Shown here piece by piece: positions 1-7,770 of a stretch of DNA of 64,000 nt. The stretch is from PFJX01 sp040757575 (GTDB lineage: Bacteria > Pseudomonadota > Gammaproteobacteria > Burkholderiales > Thiobacillaceae): contig JBFLXA010000006.1 of the NCBI GenBank assembly GCA_040757575.1, positions 123,776 through 187,775 on the forward strand, read 5' to 3'. The translations under genes and the position numbers were made by a program. The notes beneath the pieces are model-generated. The model worked only from the letters and a program-made list of their open reading frames with translations. It was not told the DNA's origin and searched no databases. How positions within the stretch are numbered: the first letter of the stretch is position 1; each line of letters opens with the position of its first letter.

Positions 1-1
1 C

Positions 2-493
2 CTGCTTCCCGGACTGGATACCTACGCAGCCCTGGCCCGGGGTGGTCCCGCGGTCCCGCCGCGTCGGGAGCCGGAATCGGTGGTGGTACCGCCGGTGGCT
101 GCTCCGGTTGTGGTGGATTCCGCCAGCCTGGGCGGCGGTCGCTATGCCGCCCTCCAGACCCGCCAGGATGCCCTGAACGAACTGGCCCTGGCGCTGCGCC
201 AGGAGGGCAGGGAGGCCGGCATACGCAAGTTGTATCCGCCATACCCCCCCGAACAGGCGGAGCGCATGGCCTATCTGGATGACATCAGTGGCCTGCGGCG
301 GCAAATCGAATCCATGTTGCCTCCGGACGGGGTTCCTACCCCCTCGACGGAGATGGACAGGGAAGCGGCAACCCAGGCGGAGCAATTCAGCCGCATCGGA
401 CGCCGCCTGCTGGCGGATCTGCCTGGCAGCCAGGCTATCAGCAGCAATCGCCCCCTGCTCGAAGGGGTGGCGCAAAGCGATCCAATTATCTGA
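2..493 (+). CDS. Flagellin-cluster protein of unknown function, copy 1 (5' end outside window)
   Basis: The frame is open to the left edge, so the true start lies upstream; a GTG at 80 is only the first in-frame start codon visible. I do not recognise a named family. The C-terminal part resembles the protein at 14782-15519: both carry the pattern YPP followed about 12 residues later by YLxxISGLR(R/K)Q, preceded by a helical, probably coiled stretch. Both copies sit just upstream of FlaF, so a role in flagellin handling is inferred from context only. In this copy no flbT lies between it and flaF. The helical section is shorter than in copy 2. No signal peptide or membrane segment is visible in the part seen. 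Confidence 0.6.
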   Translation: MLPGLDTYAALARGGPAVPPRREPESVVVPPVAAPVVVDSASLGGGRYAALQTRQDALNELALALRQEGREAGIRKLYPPYPPEQAERMAYLDDISGLRRQIESMLPPDGVPTPSTEMDREAATQAEQFSRIGRRLLADLPGSQAISSNRPLLEGVAQSDPII

Positions 494-505
494 AGGAGAA
501 CTCAA

Positions 506-883
506 ATGATGGCAATGCAAATGGTGGCCCAGGAGATGGATATGACCGGACATGACGAACTGGCCGGCCGGGAATTGGAAGCGGCCGTGCTGAACAAGGC
601 GGCGGCCCTGATGGAGCAGGTGGTGGGGCGCTGGGGTCAGGACCCGAATTACGAGGAACTGGATTCCGCCCTGAAATACAACCAGACCCTCTGGAGCGTG
701 TTCCAGGCGGAACTCATGGATGAGGCCAATCCCCTGCCTGTGGAGTTGCGGGCGAACATCCTCTCCCTGTCTTCCTTCGTGGATCGCCGCACCTTCGAGG
801 TGATGGCCTACCCCGAGCCCACCAAGCTGGACATCCTCATCAAGATCAACCGTAGTCTGGCCGACGGCCTGCTGGCCCACTGA
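506..883 (+). CDS. flaF: Flagellar biosynthesis regulator FlaF, copy 1
   Basis: A 125-residue helical protein of the FlaF family, which in Caulobacter-type bacteria helps flagellin synthesis and secretion and acts against the repressor FlbT. It is clearly paralogous to the protein at 15910-16287: shared blocks are GRELEA.VL.KAA near residue 22, LDxALKxNQxxWS.FQ.E in the middle, NPLPxE, and ILSLSxFVDxRxFEVMAYP near the C-terminus. ATG 506 is preceded by a good ribosome site (AAGGAGAA, 493-500), which also overlaps the stop of the upstream gene. pseB follows after 11 bases, so the sugar operon may be co-transcribed with this regulator. Confidence 0.85.
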   Translation: MMAMQMVAQEMDMTGHDELAGRELEAAVLNKAAALMEQVVGRWGQDPNYEELDSALKYNQTLWSVFQAELMDEANPLPVELRANILSLSSFVDRRTFEVMAYPEPTKLDILIKINRSLADGLLAH

Positions 884-894
884 GCGGAGCTCCC

Positions 895-1887
895 TTGTTC
901 GACGACAAGGCGGTCCTGGTCACCGGGGGCACCGGTTCTTTCGGCAAGCGTTTCATCCGCGCCCTGCTGGACCGGTACCGCCCCAGGCGGGTGGTCGTCT
1001 ATTCCCGGGACGAACTCAAGCAGTATGAGATGCAGCAGGATTTCGATGACCCCTGCATGCGCTTCTTCATCGGTGACGTGCGGGATCGGGAGCGGCTGAT
1101 CCAGGCCATGCGGGGCATCGACTTCGTGGTCCACGCAGCGGCCCTGAAGCAGGTGCCCGCTGCCGAATACAACCCCATGGAGTGCATCAAGACCAACATC
1201 CACGGGGCGGAAAATGTCATCCATGCCGCACTGGCCAACGACGTGGAGAAGGTCATCGCCCTGTCCACCGACAAGGCGGCCAACCCGGTGAATCTGTACG
1301 GTGCCACCAAGCTGGCCTCGGACAAGCTGTTCGTGGCGGCCAACAACATCGCCGGCGGTGCCCGCACCCGGTTTGCCGTGGTCCGTTACGGCAATGTGGT
1401 GGGCTCCCGGGGTTCGGTGGTGCCCCTGTTCCAGAAACTGGTGGCCGAAGGTGCCCGGGAGATTCCCATCACGGACCCCCGCATGACCCGGTTCTGGATC
1501 ACCCTGCCCCAGGCCCTGGACTTCGTCGTGCACGCCTTCGCCCGCATGCGGGGAGGCGAAATCTTCGTCCCCCGCATTCCCTCTGCCCGGGTGGTGGATC
1601 TTGCCGAGGCCCTGGCCCCGGGTATTCCGACCCGTGTCATCGGCATTCGACCCGGCGAGAAATTGCACGAAATCATGTGCCCGGCGGACGATTCCCATCT
1701 CACCCTGGCCTTCGCGGACCACTTTGTCATCCAGCCTTCCATCCGTTTCTTCGGGCTGGACATGGATTTCCACACCAATCTCCTCGGGGAGACAGGTCAG
1801 GCCGTGGGACAGGGGTTCGAATACAGTTCCGGCACTAATCCCCATTTCCTCAGCGTCGAAGAACTGCGGACCCTGGAGGCGACTTGA
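895..1887 (+). CDS. pseB: UDP-N-acetylglucosamine 4,6-dehydratase (inverting), PseB
   Basis: First step of pseudaminic acid synthesis: NADP-dependent 4,6-dehydration with C5 inversion of UDP-GlcNAc, giving UDP-2-acetamido-2,6-dideoxy-arabino-hexos-4-ulose. The 330-residue protein has an extended-SDR fold. The nucleotide motif is TGGTGSFG (residues 10-17), and the catalytic group is Asp126-Lys127 (in STDKA) with Tyr135 and Lys139 (YGATK), matching the Asp-Lys-Tyr set of FlaA1/PseB enzymes. The start is TTG at 895, with GGAG nine bases upstream. pseC follows after 18 bases. The SDR type and the five-gene context make the assignment firm. Confidence 0.95.
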   Translation: MFDDKAVLVTGGTGSFGKRFIRALLDRYRPRRVVVYSRDELKQYEMQQDFDDPCMRFFIGDVRDRERLIQAMRGIDFVVHAAALKQVPAAEYNPMECIKTNIHGAENVIHAALANDVEKVIALSTDKAANPVNLYGATKLASDKLFVAANNIAGGARTRFAVVRYGNVVGSRGSVVPLFQKLVAEGAREIPITDPRMTRFWITLPQALDFVVHAFARMRGGEIFVPRIPSARVVDLAEALAPGIPTRVIGIRPGEKLHEIMCPADDSHLTLAFADHFVIQPSIRFFGLDMDFHTNLLGETGQAVGQGFEYSSGTNPHFLSVEELRTLEAT

Positions 1888-1905
1888 AGCGCGCGGGGAA
1901 GTGAA

Positions 1906-3048
1906 ATGATCCCCTACGGTCGCCAGGATATCGATAGGGCAGACATCGCTGCTGTCGTGGCCGTACTGGAGTCCGACTGGCTGACCCAGGGGCCGGAAGT
2001 ACCTCGTTTCGAGGGCGCCCTGGCGGCCCGCTGCGGTGCTGCCGGGGGCGTGGCCGTCAACAGCGCCACTTCCGCCCTGCATCTGGCCTGTCTGGCCCTG
2101 GGGCTTGGTCCGGGCGATATGGGCTGGACCGTGCCCAATACCTTCGTGGCCTCTGCCAATTGCCTGCGCTACTGTGGTGCCGGGGTGGATTTCGTCGACA
2201 TCGACCCTCGCACCCTGAACATGAGCGTGCCCGCCCTGGCAGACAAGCTCCACCTGGCGAAAAGGGCTGGGCGTCTGCCCAAGGTGGTGATCCCGGTGCA
2301 TTTTGCCGGCCGGTCCTGTGACATGGCGGCCATCGGCGAACTGGCTCGGGAGTTCGGCTTCCGGGTCATCGAGGATGCCTCCCACGCCGTGGGGGCCGCA
2401 TCGGCGGGGTATCCGGTGGGCGCCTGCACCCATTCGGACCTGACGGTGTTCAGTTTCCATCCCGTGAAGGTGATGACCACAGGGGAGGGGGGAATGCTCA
2501 CCGCCCGGGAGCCGACCCTACTGCGCCATCTGGCCAGGCTGCGTTCCCACGGCATCACCCGGGATGGGGCGGAGATGGAAGGGCAGAGCGAAGGGCTCTG
2601 GTACTACCAGCAGGTGGAACTGGGCTACAACTACCGCATGACCGACCTCCAGGCTGCCCTGGGCGCCTCCCAGTTGACTAGGCTGGATGGCTTCCTGGCC
2701 CGGCGCCGGGAGTTGGCCCGTCGTTACGACCGAGTGCTGGCGGATCTGCCCCTGGATCGTCCTCCCCCGGATGACGATTCAGCCTGGCACCTCTATGCGG
2801 TGCGTTTGCATGATGCCTCCCGACGCCGGGCAGTATTCGACCGAATGCGGGCAGCGGATATCGGGGTCAACGTGCATTACATCCCGGTGCATCTGCAACC
2901 CGACTACCGCCGCCTGGGGTTCAAAGCCGGAGATTTTCCGGTGGCTGAGGCCTACTACGCCGGCGCCCTGAGCCTGCCCCTCCATGCCCGCCTTACCGAA
3001 CCGGAGCAGGATTTCGTCGTGGCGTGCCTGACCGAGGCGCTGGCATGA
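1906..3048 (+). CDS. pseC: UDP-4-amino-4,6-dideoxy-N-acetyl-beta-L-altrosamine transaminase, PseC
   Basis: PLP-dependent aminotransferase of the DegT/DnrJ/EryC1 family, 380 residues. It puts an amino group at C4 of the PseB product. The PLP lysine is Lys188 in FSFHPVKVMTTGEGG, and Asp157 (VIEDASHA) is the pyridine-nitrogen partner. NSATSALH near residue 52 forms the phosphate-binding loop. The stop overlaps the start of pseF by 4 bases (ATGA), implying translational coupling. Confidence 0.95.
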   Translation: MIPYGRQDIDRADIAAVVAVLESDWLTQGPEVPRFEGALAARCGAAGGVAVNSATSALHLACLALGLGPGDMGWTVPNTFVASANCLRYCGAGVDFVDIDPRTLNMSVPALADKLHLAKRAGRLPKVVIPVHFAGRSCDMAAIGELAREFGFRVIEDASHAVGAASAGYPVGACTHSDLTVFSFHPVKVMTTGEGGMLTAREPTLLRHLARLRSHGITRDGAEMEGQSEGLWYYQQVELGYNYRMTDLQAALGASQLTRLDGFLARRRELARRYDRVLADLPLDRPPPDDDSAWHLYAVRLHDASRRRAVFDRMRAADIGVNVHYIPVHLQPDYRRLGFKAGDFPVAEAYYAGALSLPLHARLTEPEQDFVVACLTEALA

Positions 3049-3749
3049 AGCTCTGCGTGATCCCGGCCCGGGGCGGGAGCAAACGGATTCCGCGCAAGAA
3101 CATCCGGGATTTTGCCGGCAAGCCCATCATTGCCTGGTCCATCGAGGCCGCCCTGGCTACGTCACTGTTTGACCGGGTCCTGGTCTCCACCGACGATGCT
3201 GAAATCGCTGCCGTGGCCCAGGCCCACGGGGCCGATGTGCCTTTCCTTCGCCCCCGGGAGCTGGCGGATGACCACACGGGCACCAATGCGGTGGTCAAGC
3301 AGGCTATCCAGTGGCACCGGGACCAGGGCCTGGCGGTGGAGGTGGCCTGCTGCCTCTATGCCACTGCGCCTTTCGCCCAGGCGCGCTACCTGCGACTGGG
3401 CCATGAAAAGCTCCTGGTTTCCGACAAGGCATTCGTCTTTTCCGTGACCCGCTACGACTTTCCCGTGCAACGGGCCCTGCGCCTGAATGCCGCCGGGGAA
3501 GTGGAGGCCCTGTATCCTGCCTACAGCCAGACCCGCTCCCAGGATCTGGAGCCCGCCTACCACGACGCCGGCCAGTTCTACTGGGGGCGGGCCGAGGCCT
3601 TCCTGGGGGACGCCATCCTGTTTTCCAGCGTCTCCCTGCCGGTCATCCTGCCCAGCCACCTGGTTCAGGATATCGACACGGAAGAGGACTGGCAGCGGGC
3701 GGAGTTGATGTTCGCCGCCTTGCGGGCATCCGGCGAGACCTTTCCATGA
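3045..3749 (+). CDS. pseF: CMP-pseudaminic acid cytidylyltransferase, PseF
   Basis: Activates pseudaminic acid with CTP, giving the donor CMP-Pse used by the flagellin glycosyltransferases. At 234 residues it is the usual length for PseF/NeuA-type enzymes. The CTP-binding signature ARGGSKRIPRKNI is at residues 8-20, and QDIDTEEDW near residues 208-216 supplies the C-terminal metal-binding aspartates. The ATG at 3045 is chosen over a GTG at 3024 because it places the conserved KLCVIPARGGS at the very N-terminus and gives an ATGA overlap with pseC. It also overlaps pseG by ATGA. Confidence 0.95.
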   Translation: MKLCVIPARGGSKRIPRKNIRDFAGKPIIAWSIEAALATSLFDRVLVSTDDAEIAAVAQAHGADVPFLRPRELADDHTGTNAVVKQAIQWHRDQGLAVEVACCLYATAPFAQARYLRLGHEKLLVSDKAFVFSVTRYDFPVQRALRLNAAGEVEALYPAYSQTRSQDLEPAYHDAGQFYWGRAEAFLGDAILFSSVSLPVILPSHLVQDIDTEEDWQRAELMFAALRASGETFP

Positions 3750-4768
3750 GGGTGATTTTTCGTGCGGATGCCTCCCGACACCTGGGGGCTGGCCACGTCA
3801 TGCGCTGCCTTACCCTGGCGGACGAGCTTGCCAGGCGCGGGGCCCGATGCCACTTCCTATGCAGGCAAACGGAGGGCCATTTGGGGGGACTCATCCTGGC
3901 CCGGGGGCATGGACTCGAACTGATTCCCGACCTGGCCGACTGGCGCGAGGATGCCGCCGCCTGCCTGGTGGCGCTGGATCGGGCGGCTGTTGGCCAGGCC
4001 GACTGGCTGGTGGTTGACCATTACCGCCTGGACCGGGGCTGGGAGCTGGCCCTGGCACCCCGGGCGGCCAGACTGCTGGTGCTGGACGACATGGCCGACC
4101 GTGCCCACCATTGCCAGCTCCTGCTTGACCAGAACCTCCAGCCGCCAGGCCGCTACCTCCCCTGGGTGGAACCGGATTGCACTTGCCTGTTGGGGCCGGA
4201 ATATGCCCTGTTGCGCCCCGGCTTCCGCCATTACCGTCCTGCCGCGCCCCGTCGGCTGCCCCAGGTGGCACGCTTGCTGGTGTTCTTCGGCGGCGGGGAT
4301 GAAAGCAATGAAACCGGCAAGGTCCTGGATGCGCTGCCGGACCTGCCCGTGGCAGTGGACGTGGTGATCGGTGGGGCTCATGGACACAGGGATGCGCTGG
4401 CGGACCTCTGTGCCGGCCTGCCCGATTGTCGGGCCCATTTCCAGGTAGACGACATGGCCGCCCTCATGGCCCAGGCGGACCTGGCCCTGGGGGCCACCGG
4501 AGTCTCCACCTGGGAGCGGGCCTGTCTGGGCTTGCCCGCCCTGGTGGTGAGTGTGGCGGATAACCAGCACCCCATTGCCCGGGCAGGCCAGGAAGCCGGT
4601 TTGCATACCTGGCTGGGGCCCGCCTGGGAAGTGGATACTGCGGCCTGGCGAGCGGCTCTGGTTCAGGTCCTGGCCCATCCGGGGAGTCTGGCGGCCCAGT
4701 CCGCCGCCGGACTGGCCCGGGTGGACGGCTTGGGGGCAGAGCGCGTGGCGGATAGGATGTCGACATGA
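3746..4768 (+). CDS. pseG: UDP-2,4-diacetamido-2,4,6-trideoxy-beta-L-altropyranose hydrolase, PseG
   Basis: Removes UDP from the diamino-trideoxy sugar before condensation by PseI. The 340-residue protein has a GT-B fold like MurG. The N-terminus has the motif GAGHVMRC, with His17 at the position of the catalytic base described for Campylobacter PseG. A GGGDESN loop and GATGVSTWERACLGLP in the C-terminal half bind the nucleotide. ATGA overlaps both pseF and the following formyltransferase gene. Confidence 0.94.
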   Translation: MRVIFRADASRHLGAGHVMRCLTLADELARRGARCHFLCRQTEGHLGGLILARGHGLELIPDLADWREDAAACLVALDRAAVGQADWLVVDHYRLDRGWELALAPRAARLLVLDDMADRAHHCQLLLDQNLQPPGRYLPWVEPDCTCLLGPEYALLRPGFRHYRPAAPRRLPQVARLLVFFGGGDESNETGKVLDALPDLPVAVDVVIGGAHGHRDALADLCAGLPDCRAHFQVDDMAALMAQADLALGATGVSTWERACLGLPALVVSVADNQHPIARAGQEAGLHTWLGPAWEVDTAAWRAALVQVLAHPGSLAAQSAAGLARVDGLGAERVADRMST

Positions 4769-5457
4769 AGATCACTGTCCTGTGCTCCAGCACCGCCCAT
4801 CCGGTCTACCCCAGCCTAGTGGGGTGGTGTGCCTTCCAGGGGGATCGGCACCAGGTGGCTCTGGTGGAGACCGTGGCCCAGGCAGAGGCCCGGGGCCGGG
4901 GTGACCTCCTGTTCCTCATTTCCTGCCACGAGATCGTGCCGACCCGGCTGCGGGCCCTGTACCGGGCGGCTCTCGTGATTCATGCCAGCGACCTGCCCCG
5001 GGGGCGGGGCTGGTCTCCCCTGGTCTGGCAGATACTGGAAGGCCGTAACGATATTCCGGTCACCCTGCTTGAAGTGGCTGATCCGGTGGACAGCGGCGTC
5101 ATCTGGCATCAGGTTTGGTTGCGTTTCCAGGGGCACGAACTGGCGGATGAGATCCATGCTGCCTTGTTCGCAGCGGAACTGTCCCTCATGGACTTTGCGG
5201 TGGCAAATCTGGAAGACGTGCAGCCTCGCTCCCAGACTGGCGAGGTCAGCCACTACCGCCGCCGGGTGCCGGAGGACAGCCGCCTGGACCCGGCTCGCAG
5301 TCTGGCCGATCAGTTCAATCTGCTGCGGGTGGCGGACCCGGACCGCTATCCCGCTTTTTTCGACCACCTGGGCCATCGCTATGCCCTTCGCGTCAGCAAG
5401 ATCGGGCCGGTGGACACGCTTACTGCAGACTCCAAGGCCGTCCCCCATGACTCCTGA
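4765..5457 (+). CDS. Formyltransferase-family protein, probable 4-amino sugar N-formyltransferase of the Pse pathway
   Basis: A 230-residue protein of the folate-dependent formyltransferase fold (as in Fmt and sugar N-formyltransferases). The core IHASDLPRGRGWSP (residues 72-85) corresponds to the catalytic histidine segment of Fmt, with His73; DSG at 109-111 supplies the catalytic aspartate. The asparagine that usually sits two residues before the histidine is Val71 here. It lies between pseG and pseI and overlaps both, in an operon that lacks the GNAT acetyltransferase PseH. The inference is that it formylates the C4 amino group of the PseC product, leading to 5-N-acyl-7-N-formyl pseudaminic acid. 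Formylated pseudaminic acids are known in other bacteria. It could also be an acyltransferase with altered chemistry. Confidence 0.75.
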   Translation: MKITVLCSSTAHPVYPSLVGWCAFQGDRHQVALVETVAQAEARGRGDLLFLISCHEIVPTRLRALYRAALVIHASDLPRGRGWSPLVWQILEGRNDIPVTLLEVADPVDSGVIWHQVWLRFQGHELADEIHAALFAAELSLMDFAVANLEDVQPRSQTGEVSHYRRRVPEDSRLDPARSLADQFNLLRVADPDRYPAFFDHLGHRYALRVSKIGPVDTLTADSKAVPHDS

Positions 5458-6496
5458 TTTCACCCTTGCCGGTCGTCCCATCGGTCCCGGCCATCCCCCC
5501 TTTCTCATCGCCGAGATGTCCGGCAACCACAACCAGTCCCTGGAAAGGGCCCTGGCCATCGTCGACGCCGCCGCCGACAGCGGTGCCCATGGCCTGAAGA
5601 TCCAGACCTATACGGCAGACACCATGACCCTGGACCTGGACGTGGGCGAATTCCATGTCGAGCATCCCTTGTGGGGCGGCCAGTCCCTGCATGCCCTGTA
5701 CCAGCAGGCCGCTACCCCCTGGGAGTGGCACAGGCCCATTCTTGAGCGGGCTGCGGCCCGGGGTCTGATCGCCTTTTCCACGCCTTTCGATGCCAGTGCC
5801 GTGGATTTCCTGGAAGAACTGGAGGTACCAGCCTACAAGATCGCCTCCTTCGAAAATACGGACCTGCCCCTGATCCGCAGGGTGGCCGCCACCGGCAAAC
5901 CCCTGATCCTGTCCACCGGCATGGCCACCCTTGCAGACCTGGACGAGACGGTACGTGCTGCCCGGGAGGCGGGCTGTCGCCACCTGGTGTTGCTCAAGTG
6001 CACCAGCACTTACCCCGCCACGCCAGAGAACACCCATTTGCGCACCATTCCTCACCTGCGGGAGTTGTTCGCCTGCCAAGTGGGCCTGTCGGACCACACC
6101 CCGGGGGTGGGGGCGGCGGTGGCCAGCGTGGCCCTGGGAGCCACGGTCATCGAAAAGCACTTCACCCTGAGCCGCGCCGAGGGAGGCGTGGATGCCGCCT
6201 TTTCCATGGAGCCGGCGGAATTTGCCCAGTTGCGTCAGGAAACGGAGAGGGCCTGGCAGGCCCTGGGCCAGGTGCATTACGGCCCCACGGAGGGGGAACG
6301 CGCGTCCATGGTGTTCCGCCGGTCCCTCTATGTCACCGAGGACATGCGCGCGGGCGAGGTCTTTACGGCCCGCAACCTGCGCGCCATCCGTCCTGGTTAC
6401 GGCCTGCCCCCCAAGTACCTGGAAGTACTGCTGGGCAAACGGGTGAACCGGGATGTAGGGCGGGGAACCCCCGCCAGTTGGGATCTACTGGCCTGA
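5447..6496 (+). CDS. pseI: Pseudaminic acid synthase, PseI
   Basis: Condenses the 6-deoxy-diamino-altrose with phosphoenolpyruvate to give pseudaminic acid. At 349 residues it fits the NeuB/PseI family. The N-terminal TIM barrel starts with FLIAEMSGNHNQ (residues 19-30); DHTPG and EKHFTLSR are the substrate and metal motifs. The C-terminal 60 residues (from about 290) form an SAF (antifreeze-like) domain. ATG 5447 overlaps the preceding gene by 11 bases and lies just before the conserved start of the barrel; the same frame is open much further upstream, but only inside the formyltransferase gene. Confidence 0.95.
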   Translation: MTPDFTLAGRPIGPGHPPFLIAEMSGNHNQSLERALAIVDAAADSGAHGLKIQTYTADTMTLDLDVGEFHVEHPLWGGQSLHALYQQAATPWEWHRPILERAAARGLIAFSTPFDASAVDFLEELEVPAYKIASFENTDLPLIRRVAATGKPLILSTGMATLADLDETVRAAREAGCRHLVLLKCTSTYPATPENTHLRTIPHLRELFACQVGLSDHTPGVGAAVASVALGATVIEKHFTLSRAEGGVDAAFSMEPAEFAQLRQETERAWQALGQVHYGPTEGERASMVFRRSLYVTEDMRAGEVFTARNLRAIRPGYGLPPKYLEVLLGKRVNRDVGRGTPASWDLLA

Positions 6497-6522
6497 AACC
6501 AGGCCGGAGAAAAGGATTCGAG

Positions 6523-7770
6523 ATGAGCCAAGACCTGATCGGCTGGAAGACGAACGCCTGGAAAGACCCGGCCATGGTGGCTTGGTACCACCAGCGCATG
6601 CTGGAGACCGCCCATACAAATACCCTCAAGAACGAGGTGGAGGTAGGGCTGTGTCGGCGTTTCGCCAGGGGGAGGGCGCTGCTGGACGTGGGCATCGGTA
6701 CTGGCCGGGGTTCCCTGCCCCTGGCCCGGGCGGGCTTCCATGTCACCGGCGTCGACAGCTCCCAGGCCATGTTGGACCAGTGTGCCCGGCTGGCGGCGGA
6801 ACTGCCCGTTACCCTGCGCCTGGGAGACCTGGCGCGGCTGGATTTCGAGGCGGACAGCTTCGACACGGTGCTCTCCCTCAACGTGTTGGTGCATTTTCCC
6901 CACTGGCGCCAGGTACTTGCGGAATGGCGCCGGGTGGTGCGTCCCGGGGGACGCATCGTCTTCGACATCCATTCCCTGGACCACGAACTGGCCGCCGCTC
7001 GGGCGCTGGGCCTGCCTGAACCGGTGCTGGACCTGCCTCCGGATGGCTACACCTGCCGCATCCGCGCTGGGGAACTTGTGGAAACCGCCGATAGCCTGGG
7101 CCTGGCCATTGTCGACGTGGTGCCCTATGCGGGGGTATTGGCGGGTGGCAATCCCAACCACTGGATGCGCGAGAGCCTGGCGGCGGGAGCCCGATACGAC
7201 CGCCTCATGAGCTGGCTGTCCACCGATACGCGGCTCCTTGCCTTCGCCCTGTTCCTGGAGCAGGAGGTCTTTGGCGCCCTGACGCCTACCGCCACGGGAC
7301 GCATGATGGTGGCCCTGGAGGAGAGTGCAGACCCGGCGGCCAGCCAGGCCGGCAACGCCCGCTGGCTGGAGCGTTGCCGTGTGCTGGACGAGGGCCTGGC
7401 CCGCCAGCCCCTGGCATACGCCGAAGTATCCGCCCTGATTCCCGCCTGGGATGAAGCCTGGCTGCAGCGGCTGGACGCCCATCTGGACTGGCCTCGCAAC
7501 CGGGCCCTGCTGCACTTCCTGCTGTCCAATTTTCCGGGGCGGGTGGATTTCTCAGGCTTTCTCTCCCCCGTCCATGCCCAGACCCTGATGGACTGGCAAC
7601 GGCGCTACGTCCAGGACCTGCTCACCCATCGCGCCCTGCGCCGGTTTGTAGAAGAACCGGCCTTTGCCGACAGCCTGGATTACAAGGGCGTGAATCTGCG
7701 CGCGGGACTGGAATACGATTTCACCCGCGAAATGTTGAGCCACTACTTCAAGGCCTTTCCCGAGACATGA
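6523..7770 (+). CDS. SAM-dependent methyltransferase with an unassigned C-terminal half
   Basis: A 415-residue protein. Residues about 45-150 form a class I SAM methyltransferase domain: the glycine loop is LLDVGIGTGRGSLPLA, followed by VTGVDSS (acidic residue for the ribose) and VLSLNVLVHFPHWRQVL, the pattern of Methyltransf_11 proteins. The remaining 200 or so residues are helical and match nothing I recognise. The ATG at 6523 has a purine-rich ribosome site (GGAGAAAAGGA). The gene overlaps the giant glycosyltransferase by ATGA, so it is likely coupled to it. Inferred role: methylation of a flagellin glycan residue. Methylation of a different acceptor is possible. Confidence 0.75.
   Translation: MSQDLIGWKTNAWKDPAMVAWYHQRMLETAHTNTLKNEVEVGLCRRFARGRALLDVGIGTGRGSLPLARAGFHVTGVDSSQAMLDQCARLAAELPVTLRLGDLARLDFEADSFDTVLSLNVLVHFPHWRQVLAEWRRVVRPGGRIVFDIHSLDHELAAARALGLPEPVLDLPPDGYTCRIRAGELVETADSLGLAIVDVVPYAGVLAGGNPNHWMRESLAAGARYDRLMSWLSTDTRLLAFALFLEQEVFGALTPTATGRMMVALEESADPAASQAGNARWLERCRVLDEGLARQPLAYAEVSALIPAWDEAWLQRLDAHLDWPRNRALLHFLLSNFPGRVDFSGFLSPVHAQTLMDWQRRYVQDLLTHRALRRFVEEPAFADSLDYKGVNLRAGLEYDFTREMLSHYFKAFPET

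Noticed and set aside
808..2460. A 550-codon open frame on the minus strand across pseB and pseC
   Set aside because: Antisense to well-supported genes; composition (His, Gly, Gln, Arg rich) is typical of a GC-rich shadow frame. Similar long antisense frames at 7743-9449, 11502-13835, 20515-22422, 26290-28236 and 30987-32633 were rejected for the same reason.
5998..6522. Longer N-terminus for the methyltransferase starting inside pseI
   Set aside because: The extension overlaps pseI in another frame and is low-complexity; ATG 6523 has a good ribosome site and starts the recognisable domain.
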